This document shows, piece by piece, positions 46,776-55,797 of a stretch of 64,000 nt of DNA (within the stretch, counting starts at the first letter, position 1; each line of letters begins with the position of its first letter). Location: NCBI RefSeq assembly GCF_018224015.1, contig NZ_JAGPOT010000001.1, positions 62,001 to 126,000 of the forward strand. Reading direction: 5' to 3'. The notes below the pieces were generated by a model, which saw nothing but the letters and a program-made list of their open reading frames with translations, did no database searches and had not been told where the DNA came from. The stretch comes from Pseudarthrobacter albicanus (GTDB lineage Bacteria; Actinomycetota; Actinomycetes; Actinomycetales; Micrococcaceae). The translations under genes were made by a program, and so were the position numbers.

Positions 46776-46780
46776 ACACG

Positions 46781-46817
46781 GAGAAACCCCCGCTCCCAGA
46801 AGGGAACGGGGGTTCTC
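46781..46817 (-). terminator. Terminator-like hairpin after rpsQ
   Basis: Arms GAGAAACCCCCGCTCCC (46781-46797) and GGGAACGGGGGTTCTC (46802-46817) pair nearly perfectly around a four-base loop, 25 bp after the rpsQ stop. The only T-tract is the short one at the stem base, so efficiency is uncertain. Confidence 0.7.
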
Positions 46818-46842
46818 TGTACTTACAGCGAAGCTGCAGGTG

Positions 46843-47151
46843 TTACTTGGCCTTTTCGAGGATCTCCACCAGGCGCCACCGCTTGGTGGCGGACAGCGGG
46901 CGGGTCTCGGCGAGGAGTACCAGGTCGCCGATGCCGGCGCTGTTCTCTTCGTCGTGAGCCTTGATCTTCGTGTTGCGGCGCAGGACCTTGCCGTAGAGGG
47001 CGTGCTTCACGCGGTCCTCGACCTGGACAACGATGGTCTTTTCCATCTTGTCCGAGACCACATAGCCGCGCTTCGTCTTACGGTCACCGCGCACGTCAGC
47101 CGTAGCTGCGCCGGAAACAGTTTCCGTCACGTTCTCGTCCTTTTCACTCAC
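46843..47151 (-). CDS. rpsQ: 30S ribosomal protein S17
   Basis: Ribosomal protein uS17, an early 16S 5'-domain binder. The core shows [40 protein letters not shown] and [20 protein letters not shown]. The 102 residues include an N-terminal extension of about 25. Start is GTG 47151, overlapping the rpmC stop by GTGA. Last gene of the S10 unit before the terminator. Confidence 0.97.
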   Translation of the reverse strand: MSEKDENVTETVSGAATADVRGDRKTKRGYVVSDKMEKTIVVQVEDRVKHALYGKVLRRNTKIKAHDEENSAGIGDLVLLAETRPLSATKRWRLVEILEKAK

Positions 47152-47483
47152 TTGGCGTCCTCCTCGGTCGCAGCCTCGGCCGGCTCTTCAGCCTTCTCAG
47201 CCTTGGCTGCGGACTTCTTGGACTTCTTTTCTTCCTTGGCTTCCACAACCGGTGCGGCAACCTCGGCACGAATGCCCAGCTCGCGTTCACGGAGAACGGT
47301 GTAGATGCGGGCGATGTCCTTCTTTACCGCGCGCAGCCGACCGTGGTTCTCCAGCTGACCGGTGGCGGACTGGAAACGCAGGTTGAACAGCTCTTCCTTG
47401 GCCTTGCGGAGTTCTTCAACGAGTCGCTCGTTGTCGAAACCGTCCAGCTGTGCGGATGCAAGTTCCTTGGATCCTACTGCCAT
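47148..47483 (-). CDS. rpmC: 50S ribosomal protein L29 with charged C-terminal tail
   Basis: Ribosomal protein uL29 near the polypeptide exit tunnel. The core is [20 protein letters not shown] and [20 protein letters not shown]. Typical L29 is 65-80 residues; this one has 111 because of a Lys/Glu/Ala-rich tail ([20 protein letters not shown] and onward). The gene overlaps rpsQ by four bases and follows rplP by two. Confidence 0.97.
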   Translation of the reverse strand: MAVGSKELASAQLDGFDNERLVEELRKAKEELFNLRFQSATGQLENHGRLRAVKKDIARIYTVLRERELGIRAEVAAPVVEAKEEKKSKKSAAKAEKAEEPAEAATEEDAK

Positions 47484-47485
47484 TT

Positions 47486-47902
47486 CTATTCACCACCTTC
47501 GCGACGCAGAATGCGTGCCTTCAACGGGAGCTTGTGGATTGCCAGGCGCAGGGCCTCGCGGGCTACCGATTCCTCGACACCGGAGATCTCAAAGAGAACC
47601 CGGCCCGGCTTGACGTTGGATACCCACCATTCCGGAGAACCCTTACCGGAACCCATACGGGTTTCGGCAGGCTTCTTCGTCAGCGGGCGGTCCGGGTAGA
47701 TGTTGATCCAGACCTTGCCGCCACGCTTGATGTGGCGGGTCATCGCAATACGGGCAGATTCGATCTGGCGGTTCGTGACGTATGCCGGGCTCATGGCCTG
47801 GATGCCCCACTCACCGAAGGAGACCTTGGTGCCACCCGTAGCAGCGCCGGAACGACCCGGGTGGTGCTGCTTACGGTGCTTGACTCGACGTGGGATAAGC
47901 AT
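47486..47902 (-). CDS. rplP: 50S ribosomal protein L16
   Basis: Ribosomal protein uL16, needed for A-site and peptidyl-transferase architecture. The 138-residue protein starts [19 protein letters not shown], includes the signature [20 protein letters not shown] and [20 protein letters not shown], and ends near [16 protein letters not shown]. It directly follows the rpsC stop with no gap. Confidence 0.98.
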   Translation of the reverse strand: MLIPRRVKHRKQHHPGRSGAATGGTKVSFGEWGIQAMSPAYVTNRQIESARIAMTRHIKRGGKVWINIYPDRPLTKKPAETRMGSGKGSPEWWVSNVKPGRVLFEISGVEESVAREALRLAIHKLPLKARILRREGGE

Positions 47903-48736
47903 TTAAGCCTGTCCTCCTTCTACTGCAGCAGGTGCAGCCTCAACTGCCGGAGCTTCGGCAGCAACAGGTGCTGCTTCAGCCGGACGGTCGGTACGACGGC
48001 GGCGGTCACCACGGTCAGCGCCACCCGGGCGGCCCGGGCGGTCGCTGGCACCACGGCCGCGGGACGGAGCAGCAGCTGCCTGCTGGGCCAGTTCCTTGGC
48101 GGTGACGTCACCCTTGTAGATCCAGACCTTCACGCCGATGCGGCCGAAGGTGGTCTTGGCCTCGTAGAAGCCGTAGTCGATGTTCGCGCGGAGGGTGTGC
48201 AGGGGCACACGGCCTTCGCGGTAGAACTCCGAGCGGGACATTTCTGCGCCGCCCAGTCGACCCGAGCAAGCGATACGGATGCCCTTGGCACCTGCACGCT
48301 GCGCGGACTGCATGGCCTTCTTCATCGCACGGCGGAAAGCCACGCGGGAAGTCAGCTGCTCAGCAACGCCCTGGGCGACAAGCTGTGCTTCCATCTCGGG
48401 GTTCTTGACCTCGAGGATGTTCAGCTGGACCTGCTTGCCCGTGAGCTTTTCGAGCTCGCCGCGGATGCGGTCTGCTTCTGCACCGCGGCGGCCGATGACG
48501 ATGCCCGGACGTGCCGTGTGGATATCCACGCGGACACGGTCACGGGTGCGCTCGATTTCAACCTTGGCGATACCGGCGCGCTCCATGCCCGTGGACATGA
48601 GCTGGCGGATACGGATGTCTTCGCGGACGAAGTCCTTGTACCGCTGGCCGGCCTTGGTGCTGTCAGCAAACCAGTGCGATACGTGATCGGTGGTGATGCC
48701 GAGTCGGAACCCGTGCGGGTTAACTTTCTGTCCCAC
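47903..48736 (-). CDS. rpsC: 30S ribosomal protein S3 with RG- and Ala-rich tail
   Basis: Ribosomal protein uS3 at the mRNA entry, with a KH domain: [20 protein letters not shown] and [20 protein letters not shown]. The second domain has [20 protein letters not shown] and [14 protein letters not shown]. The 277-residue length includes a 60-residue C-terminal tail, first Arg/Gly-rich then Ala/Pro/Glu-rich. Start is GTG 48736, immediately after the rplV stop codon. Confidence 0.98.
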   Translation of the reverse strand: MGQKVNPHGFRLGITTDHVSHWFADSTKAGQRYKDFVREDIRIRQLMSTGMERAGIAKVEIERTRDRVRVDIHTARPGIVIGRRGAEADRIRGELEKLTGKQVQLNILEVKNPEMEAQLVAQGVAEQLTSRVAFRRAMKKAMQSAQRAGAKGIRIACSGRLGGAEMSRSEFYREGRVPLHTLRANIDYGFYEAKTTFGRIGVKVWIYKGDVTAKELAQQAAAAPSRGRGASDRPGRPGGADRGDRRRRTDRPAEAAPVAAEAPAVEAAPAAVEGGQA

Positions 48737-49102
48737 TTAGCGAGCCTCCTCTTTCTCCGGGGTAGCAACTACCACGGTGATGTGGCTCGTGCGCTTCTTG
48801 ATCTGAAATGCACGACCCTGGGCTCGCGGCTGGAACCGCTTCATGGTCGGGCCTTCATCAACATACATTTCGCTGATGATGAGGTCACCTTCGTCAAACG
48901 CCACACCGTCGCGGTCCGCGAGGACCCGGGCGTTGGAGATTGCCGACTGAACTACCTTGAAAACCGGCTCCGAAGCTGCCTGCGGGGCAAACTTCAGAAT
49001 TGCCAGAGCCTCATTCGCTTGCTTACCACGAACAAGGTTGACGACGCGCCGGGCCTTCATAGGCGTTACGCGGATGTGACGCGCAATTGCCTTGGCTTCC
49101 AT
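48737..49102 (-). CDS. rplV: 50S ribosomal protein L22
   Basis: Ribosomal protein uL22, whose hairpin lines the exit tunnel. The 121-residue protein shows [40 protein letters not shown] and [20 protein letters not shown], the hairpin and signature region. It is 38 bp downstream of rpsS and abuts rpsC. Confidence 0.98.
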   Translation of the reverse strand: MEAKAIARHIRVTPMKARRVVNLVRGKQANEALAILKFAPQAASEPVFKVVQSAISNARVLADRDGVAFDEGDLIISEMYVDEGPTMKRFQPRAQGRAFQIKKRTSHITVVVATPEKEEAR

Positions 49103-49140
49103 TGCTTTCCTTCTCTCGTCTTTGACGTAAGTGCAGGCGC

Positions 49141-49422
49141 CTAGCGGCGCTTGCCCTTACGGTCGTCCTTGACATGGCCGCGGAATGTCCGCGTTTGAGC
49201 GAATTCGCCGAGCTTGTGCCCGACCATCGACTCGGTGACAAACACCGGAATGTGCTTGCGTCCGTCGTGCACGGCGATCGTGTGTCCGAGCATGTCGGGG
49301 ATGATCATCGAACGGCGGGACCAGGTCTTGATGACGTTCTTGGTGCCCTTTTCGTTTTCCCTGGCTACCTTCACAAAGAGGTGCTGGTCAACGAAAGGAC
49401 CTTTTTTCAGGCTGCGTGGCAT
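49141..49422 (-). CDS. rpsS: 30S ribosomal protein S19
   Basis: Ribosomal protein uS19 of the head. The 93-residue protein starts [20 protein letters not shown] and contains [20 protein letters not shown] and the signature [19 protein letters not shown]. It follows rplB by 12 bp. Confidence 0.98.
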   Translation of the reverse strand: MPRSLKKGPFVDQHLFVKVARENEKGTKNVIKTWSRRSMIIPDMLGHTIAVHDGRKHIPVFVTESMVGHKLGEFAQTRTFRGHVKDDRKGKRR

Positions 49423-49434
49423 GTGTCCAGGCTC

Positions 49435-50274
<840 letters not shown>

Positions 50275-50303
50275 AATTTATTTCCTCGTTAAAGTGGTCT
50301 CCG

Positions 50304-50609
50304 CTACGAGAGCGGACCGCCGAAGATGTCGATAGTGCCTTCTTTGAGGCTCACAATTGCACGCTTGGTGCTCTTGCGGGTACCCCATCCGAATTTGGTG
50401 CGCTTGCGCTTACCGGCACGGTTGATGGTGTTGATCGAGTCGACCTTGACGGAGAAGATTTTCTCCACGGCCAGCTTGATCTCGGTCTTGTTCGAGCGGG
50501 GGTCCACCAGGAAGGTGTACTTGCCCTCATCGATCAGGCCGTAGCTCTTTTCCGAGACGACAGGTGCAAGCACGACGTCGCGCGGGTCTTTGATGGTGGC
50601 TGCACTCAC
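50304..50609 (-). CDS. rplW: 50S ribosomal protein L23
   Basis: Ribosomal protein uL23, docking site for trigger factor and SRP at the tunnel exit. The 101-residue protein has [20 protein letters not shown] and [20 protein letters not shown]. Start is GTG 50609, overlapping the rplD stop by four bases. Confidence 0.98.
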   Translation of the reverse strand: MSAATIKDPRDVVLAPVVSEKSYGLIDEGKYTFLVDPRSNKTEIKLAVEKIFSVKVDSINTINRAGKRKRTKFGWGTRKSTKRAIVSLKEGTIDIFGGPLS

Positions 50610-51229
50610 TTGGCGTCCTCCTCGTTCTTTGCCACTGCCCGGTCAGCAACGAATGCTTCGTAGGCAGCCTTGGTGAAGACGACGTCATCGGAAACGAGTA
50701 CGTCGTAGGTGTTCAGCTGGTCTGCGTACAGAACGTGAACATCCGTGAGGTTGCGCACGGAAAGTGCCGCAACATCGTTGGCGCGCTCGATGACGACGAG
50801 CAGGTTCTTGCGCTCGGAGATGCCGCGCAGCGTTGCCAGTGCGGCGCTGGAGGACGGCTTGGTGCCGGCTACCAGTTCAGCGACAACGTGGATGCGGCCG
50901 TTACGGGCGCGGTCAGAGAGTGCGCCGCGCAGGGCAGCAGCAATCATCTTCTTGGGGGTGCGCTGGCTGTAGTCACGCGGCGTGGGGCCGTGGACTACGC
51001 CACCACCGGTCATGTGAGGAGCACGGATTGAACCCTGACGGGCGCGGCCGGTGCCCTTCTGCTTGAACGGCTTGCGACCTGCACCGGAAACCTCGGCGCG
51101 GGTCTTGGTCTTGTGGGTACCCTGGCGAGCAGCAGCGAGCTGGGCAACGACGACCTGGTGCAGCAGCGGCACGTTGGTCTGTACGTCGAAGATCTCTGCA
51201 GGCAGGTCAACCTTGACAGTGCTAGTCAT
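50606..51229 (-). CDS. rplD: 50S ribosomal protein L4
   Basis: Ribosomal protein uL4, 207 residues. The extended loop reaching the tunnel constriction is [20 protein letters not shown] with [20 protein letters not shown]. The globular part follows with [20 protein letters not shown]. In some bacteria L4 also represses the S10 operon; no such leader is recognised here. It begins four bases after rplC. Confidence 0.98.
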   Translation of the reverse strand: MTSTVKVDLPAEIFDVQTNVPLLHQVVVAQLAAARQGTHKTKTRAEVSGAGRKPFKQKGTGRARQGSIRAPHMTGGGVVHGPTPRDYSQRTPKKMIAAALRGALSDRARNGRIHVVAELVAGTKPSSSAALATLRGISERKNLLVVIERANDVAALSVRNLTDVHVLYADQLNTYDVLVSDDVVFTKAAYEAFVADRAVAKNEEDAK

Positions 51230-51233
51230 TGAA

Positions 51234-51884
51234 CTAGGCTCCCTTCACGGCGGTGCGTACGAGGACGACCTGGCCGCGGGCACCGGGAACGGCGCCCTTG
51301 ATCAGGAGCAGCGACTTCTCGACGTCAACCGCGTGGACCGTGAGGTTCAGCGTGGTGTGACGGACGGCGCCCATGCGGCCGGCCATTTTCATGCCCTTGA
51401 AGACGCGGCTCGGGGTGGATGCGCCACCGATTGAACCGGGCTTACGGTGGTTCTTGTGGGCACCGTGGGAAGCTCCAACGCCGTGGAAGCCGTGACGCTT
51501 CATAACACCGGCGAAGCCCTTACCCTTGGTGGTGCCAACGACGTCGATCTTCTGGCCGGCTTCGAAGAGCTCCACGGAGAGCTCCTGGCCCAGCTCGTAA
51601 GAGTCAGCATCTGCAGTGCGCAGTTCTACGACGTGGCGGCGAGGCGTGACGCCTGCCTTTTCAAAGTGACCAGCCAGCGGCTTGGTGACCTTGCGGGGAT
51701 CGATCTGGCCGTAGCCGATCTGAACGGCGACATAGCCATCAGTGTCTGCATTGCGCAGCTGCGTGATGACGTTCGAGTCAGCCTGGACCACAGTGACGGG
51801 GATGAGCTTGTTGTTCTCGTCCCAGACCTGGGTCATGCCGAGCTTCGTGCCCAGCAGGCCCTTTACGTTACGGGTTGCGGTCAT
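51234..51884 (-). CDS. rplC: 50S ribosomal protein L3
   Basis: Ribosomal protein uL3, an early assembly protein reaching the peptidyl transferase centre. The 216-residue protein has [40 protein letters not shown] and [20 protein letters not shown], the family signature. AGGAGG-type sequence (GGGAGGTG) precedes ATG 51884. It is 17 bp downstream of rpsJ. Confidence 0.98.
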   Translation of the reverse strand: MTATRNVKGLLGTKLGMTQVWDENNKLIPVTVVQADSNVITQLRNADTDGYVAVQIGYGQIDPRKVTKPLAGHFEKAGVTPRRHVVELRTADADSYELGQELSVELFEAGQKIDVVGTTKGKGFAGVMKRHGFHGVGASHGAHKNHRKPGSIGGASTPSRVFKGMKMAGRMGAVRHTTLNLTVHAVDVEKSLLLIKGAVPGARGQVVLVRTAVKGA

Positions 51885-51901
51885 AGTCTCTCAGCACCTC
51901 C

Positions 51902-52210
51902 CTACAGCTTGATTTCGATGTTCACGTCGGCCGGCAGGTCGAGACGCATGAGCGAGTCAACAGCCTTGGGCGTGGGGTCGATGATGTCGATCAGACGCTT
52001 GTGAGTACGCATTTCGAAGTGCTCACGGCTGTCCTTGTACTTGTGCGGAGAGCGGATGACGCAGTAGATGTTCTTCTCCGTCGGCAGCGGCACAGGGCCA
52101 ACTACCGTGGCGCCTGCGCGCGTGACCGTCTCAACGATCTTCCGTGCTGAAACGTCAATGACCTCGTGGTCGTATGACTTCAGCCGGATGCGGATTTTTT
52201 GTCCCGCCAT
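51902..52210 (-). CDS. rpsJ: 30S ribosomal protein S10
   Basis: Ribosomal protein uS10 (NusE), also part of antitermination complexes. The 102-residue protein begins [20 protein letters not shown] and contains [20 protein letters not shown] and [20 protein letters not shown]. The frame is open far upstream, but ATG 52210 matches the invariant family start and has GAAAGAGAG upstream. First gene of the S10 unit. Confidence 0.98.
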   Translation of the reverse strand: MAGQKIRIRLKSYDHEVIDVSARKIVETVTRAGATVVGPVPLPTEKNIYCVIRSPHKYKDSREHFEMRTHKRLIDIIDPTPKAVDSLMRLDLPADVNIEIKL

Positions 52211-52623
52211 GTCGCCTGACTCTCTTTCAGTTAGTGCTGCTCTGGTTAGGGCTGCTCTGTTTACTTGCCTGTTGCATGTGGCTGCCGAAGCATTTGAAGT
52301 CTTAACTACCACCCGCCGCACAGGCTGAATCCGGATGAATCCGGGTTCCTCAACCTGCCGGCGTAACCGACCCCCGCGGTCGGGCGTGTCGCGCTTTTTC
52401 AGGCCTACACGTCCGCAGTTCCATGGGGAGGGGTTATGTTTGGTCTCCGACTTGGACCCTGACACCCGGCATTATCCGGATCGGGACGCGAAGGAGCGCT
52501 TGAACAACTCATCTAGTATGCCCGAATTACCGGGCAGAAGCGAATCAGCCCCCGCGGCGGTGCCCCCGGCGCCGGCTCCCGGGCTCCATTGCCTTCGTCC
52601 GCCATCAAACGGATGATAGGGAC
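52211..52623. other. 413-bp divergent intergenic region between rpsJ and the beta-glucosidase
   Basis: Carries the S10-operon leader and the beta-glucosidase upstream region. A GC-rich inverted repeat around CGACCGCGGGGGTCG (about 52371-52385) is visible and could be a leader hairpin. No clear promoter hexamers, no LacI-type operator with obvious dyad near the plus-strand start and no coding frame with homology were recognised. Confidence 0.6.
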
Positions 52624-54072
52624 ATGACCGTGCAGGACGCTGTATCGGTTCAGGCGCTGGCCGCGCGCCTGGGCCCCAACTTCACCCTGGGAGTCGCCTC
52701 GGCAGCCTTCCAGATCGAGGGTTCCCTCGCGGCCGGAGGCCGCGGCCCGTCCGGCTGGGATGCCTTCGCCGAGAAACCCGGCAGCATCATGCACGGCCAC
52801 TCCCCCGCGGTCGCCTGCGATCACTACAACCGGACACCCGAAGACGTCGAGCTGATGCGTGCCCTCGGCATCGACTCCTACCGCTTCTCCCTCTCCTGGC
52901 CCCGGATCCAGCCGGACGGGACCGGGGCTTTCAACGGCGAGGGCCTGGACTTCTACGACCGGCTGATCGACCAGCTGCTGGCCGCCGGCATCTCCCCCAT
53001 GGCCACCCTGTACCACTGGGACACGCCGCTGCCCCTCGAGCGCCGCGGCGGCTGGATGAACCGGACGACGGCGGAGCGCTTCGCCGAGTACTGCGCGGCG
53101 GCCGGCAGGCGGTTCGGTGACCGGGTGGCGCAGTGGGTGACCCTGAACGAACCGGTCTCCGTCACCCTCAACGGCTATGCCCTCGGGGTCCACGCACCGG
53201 GCCGCACCCTGCTGTTTGACGCCCTGCCCTCGGTCCACCACCAGCTGCTGGGCCATGGCCTTGCCGTGCAGGCCCTGCGCGCGGAAGGCGTCAAGGGTGC
53301 GGTGGGCGTCGCCAACCTGCATTCGCCGGTCCGGCCGGCCACGCGCAAGCTTACCGACCGGCTGCTGGCCAGGGTCTTTGACCTGATGATGAACAGGATT
53401 TATGCGGACCCGATTCTTTTGGGCCACTACCCGAAGCCGCCCCTGGTCGCGAGGCCGTGGTTCCGCTCACTGGGAAAAATCGCCGATGCCGACCTGCGGA
53501 ACATCCACCAACCGCTGGACTTTTACGGGCTCAACTACTACTGCCCCGTCAAGGTGGCCACCGGGCCTGGACCTGACCACAGCCCCGTGGGCACCACGGA
53601 GGCCATGACCCGGTTGCACTTCCACACGGCAGCCTTCCCCGAGTACGACACCACCGGATTCGGCTGGCCCGTGGCGCCGGAGCACCTGGGGATATTGCTG
53701 CGCGAACTGAAGGACCGATACGGTGAGGCCTTGCCCCCGCTGTACATCACCGAGAGCGGGGCGAGCTTCCCCGAACCGGACCACGTCTCCGGCCCCATTG
53801 CCGATGCCCGGCGGATCAGCTACCTGGCGGCCCACCTGGGCCATGCCCTGGCTGCCACGGCCCCGGGCGGCATCGCCGCCGACGTTGAACTGCTGGGCTA
53901 CTACGTGTGGACGCTGATGGACAATTTCGAGTGGGCGGCCGGCTACTCCCAGCGCTTCGGCCTGGTGCACGTGGATTTCAAGACCCTCAAGCGCACCCCG
54001 AAGGATTCCTACTACTGGTACCAGGCGCTCAGCCGGGCCCGCCGGCGCGGACAGACGACAGAGCCGCGCTGA
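52624..54072 (+). CDS. Glycoside hydrolase family 1 beta-glucosidase
   Basis: Cytoplasmic retaining beta-glycosidase of 482 residues with no signal peptide. The N-terminal GH1 signature is FTLGVASAAFQIEGSLAAGG. The acid/base Glu176 lies in VTLNEPVSV, and the nucleophile Glu377 lies in YITESGA, where most family members have ITENG. Substrate-binding segments HYNRTPEDVELMRALGIDSY, YHWDTPLPLE and GYYVWTLMDNFEW are present. It stands alone on the plus strand between tuf and rpsJ. Whether it prefers glucosides, galactosides or phospho-sugars is not determinable; there is no adjacent PTS or regulator gene. Confidence 0.93.
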   Translation: MTVQDAVSVQALAARLGPNFTLGVASAAFQIEGSLAAGGRGPSGWDAFAEKPGSIMHGHSPAVACDHYNRTPEDVELMRALGIDSYRFSLSWPRIQPDGTGAFNGEGLDFYDRLIDQLLAAGISPMATLYHWDTPLPLERRGGWMNRTTAERFAEYCAAAGRRFGDRVAQWVTLNEPVSVTLNGYALGVHAPGRTLLFDALPSVHHQLLGHGLAVQALRAEGVKGAVGVANLHSPVRPATRKLTDRLLARVFDLMMNRIYADPILLGHYPKPPLVARPWFRSLGKIADADLRNIHQPLDFYGLNYYCPVKVATGPGPDHSPVGTTEAMTRLHFHTAAFPEYDTTGFGWPVAPEHLGILLRELKDRYGEALPPLYITESGASFPEPDHVSGPIADARRISYLAAHLGHALAATAPGGIAADVELLGYYVWTLMDNFEWAAGYSQRFGLVHVDFKTLKRTPKDSYYWYQALSRARRRGQTTEPR

Positions 54073-54081
54073 ACCCTACCG

Positions 54082-54213
54082 CTACTTGCTGCCGTTCCTG
54101 TTCGCCCGGCGGATACGCCTGGCACGCTCGATCTCGACACGGAAATGCTTCCGCGCCCAGAACACACCGGCGACGACGGCGGCCACCACCAGCAGGAAAA
54201 TAAACCAGCCCAT
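54082..54213 (-). CDS. Small single-pass membrane protein, 43 residues
   Basis: A short frame starting MGWFIFLLVVAAVVAGVFW: one hydrophobic helix of about 17 residues right at the N-terminus, then a very basic cytoplasmic tail rich in Arg and Lys ending RANRNGSK. An AGGGA ribosome site lies about seven bases before ATG 54213. It lies downstream of the tuf terminator on the same strand and converges on the beta-glucosidase gene, ten bases from its stop. The topology suggests a small inner-membrane protein; function is unknown. The coding call rests on the ribosome site and composition only. Confidence 0.65.
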   Translation of the reverse strand: MGWFIFLLVVAAVVAGVFWARKHFRVEIERARRIRRANRNGSK

Positions 54214-54250
54214 TAGGGAATCCCTTCGTATGCAGCAACGGTAACAAAGA

Positions 54251-54283
54251 GAACAGCCCCGCTGCAGTGCAGCGGGGCTGTTC
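54251..54283 (-). terminator. Intrinsic terminator of the str operon (after tuf)
   Basis: Perfect 16-bp arms GAACAGCCCCGCTGCA (54251-54266) and complement (54268-54283). The centre base can only be accommodated by opening inner pairs. On the minus strand TCTCTTTGTT follows; on the plus strand CTTCTTC follows, so it may act in both directions. It lies 63 bp after the tuf stop. Confidence 0.82.
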
Positions 54284-54346
54284 CTTCTTCACGGCGGCCG
54301 TCAGACGGGCAAACCGATCGGAGATCTAAACACAGATCTTCAAGTA

Positions 54347-55537
54347 TTACTTGATGATCTTGGTGACACGTCCCGAACCGACGGTGCGGCCGCCTTCGCG
54401 GATAGCGAAGCCGAGGCCCTCTTCCATGGCGATGGGCTGGATGAGCGCAACGGTCATCTCAGTGTTGTCGCCGGGCATAACCATTTCCGTGCCTTCCGGC
54501 AGGGTGATAACGCCGGTTACGTCCGTGGTGCGGAAGTAGAACTGCGGGCGGTAGTTGGAGTAGAACGGGTTGTGACGTCCGCCTTCGTCCTTGGAGAGGA
54601 TGTAGACGTTGGCCTCGAAGTCGGTGTGCGGGGTGATGGAACCCGGCTTGACGACAACCTGGCCACGCTCTACGTCATCGCGCTTCAGACCGCGGAGCAG
54701 GAGGCCACAGTTCTCGCCGGCCCATGCTTCGTCGAGCTGCTTGTGGAACATCTCGATACCGGTGACCGTGGTCTTCTGGATCGGGCGGATGCCGACGATC
54801 TCGACCTCGGAGTTGATGGCGAGGGTTCCACGCTCGGCGCGGCCCGTTACAACGGTGCCACGGCCGGTGATCGTGAAGACGTCTTCGATCGGCATCAGGA
54901 ACGGCTTGTCACGGTCACGGACGGGGTCCGGAACGGAGTTGTCGACAGCTTCCATGAGGTCCTCGACGGACTTGACCCAAACCGGGTCGCCTTCGAGGGC
55001 CTTCAGGCCGGAAACGCGGACAACCGGAGCCTCGTCGCCGTCGAAGCCCTGAGCCGAAAGCAGCTCGCGAACTTCCATTTCGACGAGGTCGAGGAGCTCT
55101 TCGTCATCGACCATGTCCGACTTGTTCAGCGCGACCAGCAGGTAGGGAACGCCAACCTGGCGGGCAAGCAGAACATGCTCGCGGGTCTGGGCCATCGGGC
55201 CGTCAGTGGCGGCCACCACGAGGATTGCACCGTCCATCTGTGCAGCACCGGTGATCATGTTCTTGATGTAGTCAGCGTGACCCGGAGCGTCTACGTGGGC
55301 GTAGTGGCGCTTCTCGGTCTGGTACTCAACGTGGGAAATGTTGATGGTAATGCCGCGCTGACGCTCTTCGGGAGCAGAGTCAATAGACGCGAAGTCGCGC
55401 TGCTCGTTGAGAGTCGGGTACTTGTCGTACAGCACCTTGGAAATGGCGGCCGTCAACGTCGTCTTACCGTGGTCAACGTGACCAATGGTACCGATGTTAA
55501 CGTGCGGCTTAGTCCGCTCGAACTTTGCCTTTGCCAC
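54347..55537 (-). CDS. tuf: Elongation factor Tu
   Basis: Delivers aminoacyl-tRNA to the ribosome. The 396-residue protein has G1 GHVDHGKT at residues 19-26, G2 with RGITIN, G3 DAPGHADY, G4 NKSDM and G5 around SGLKAL, then domains 2 and 3 with [13 protein letters not shown] and [18 protein letters not shown]. Start is GTG 55537 with AGGAGG at ideal spacing. It follows fusA by 260 bp, which leaves room for a tuf-specific promoter. Confidence 0.99.
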   Translation of the reverse strand: MAKAKFERTKPHVNIGTIGHVDHGKTTLTAAISKVLYDKYPTLNEQRDFASIDSAPEERQRGITINISHVEYQTEKRHYAHVDAPGHADYIKNMITGAAQMDGAILVVAATDGPMAQTREHVLLARQVGVPYLLVALNKSDMVDDEELLDLVEMEVRELLSAQGFDGDEAPVVRVSGLKALEGDPVWVKSVEDLMEAVDNSVPDPVRDRDKPFLMPIEDVFTITGRGTVVTGRAERGTLAINSEVEIVGIRPIQKTTVTGIEMFHKQLDEAWAGENCGLLLRGLKRDDVERGQVVVKPGSITPHTDFEANVYILSKDEGGRHNPFYSNYRPQFYFRTTDVTGVITLPEGTEMVMPGDNTEMTVALIQPIAMEEGLGFAIREGGRTVGSGRVTKIIK

Positions 55538-55797
55538 AGGTTCCTCCTAGAACGTTTTCAAATGACTTACCCTTCGGCCGCGCTTGTCGCGGCAGAAACT
55601 CAGGTAAGTCTACTTGGGGGGCTTTGGATTGGTGAAATTGCAGAGTCAGGAACTAATACTAGTGCCTAGAGCCTGTTCGTGCTGGCGGCCGGGGCCCGGC
55701 TTGACCGGACTGCATCTGACCGGGACCGGCCACCAGCACCAGGCGAATCTCCGGAACCGGAGACGCACCCGAGTTTGTCGCTTCGAAAGTCCTGGGA
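55538..55797. other. 260-bp fusA-tuf intergenic region with inverted repeats
   Basis: Longer than needed for a simple operon junction. Just after fusA (55749-55762) is CTCCGG-AA-CCGGAG, and around 55681-55735 imperfect arms GCTGGCGGCCGG and CCGGCCACCAGC can pair. Neither has a T-run. An AT-rich patch ACTAGTATTAG on the minus strand near 55660 could hold a -10 for a tuf promoter; the -35 is not clear. Confidence 0.5.

Larger units (their letters stand above)
46347..46842. other. 496-bp gene-free gap between rpsQ and rplN
   Basis: This interval normally measures only a few tens of bases in S10-spc gene clusters. In transcription order (minus strand) it holds the rpsQ terminator, the 34-bp tandem repeat, a 57-bp inverted repeat, an extended -10 element and then about 240 bases of leader to rplN. 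No convincing coding frame is seen on either strand. Confidence 0.8.

Noticed and set aside
52335..52616. 93-codon plus-strand frame upstream of the beta-glucosidase
   Set aside because: No ribosome site or motif; composition fits frame-shadow of an intergenic GC-rich stretch.
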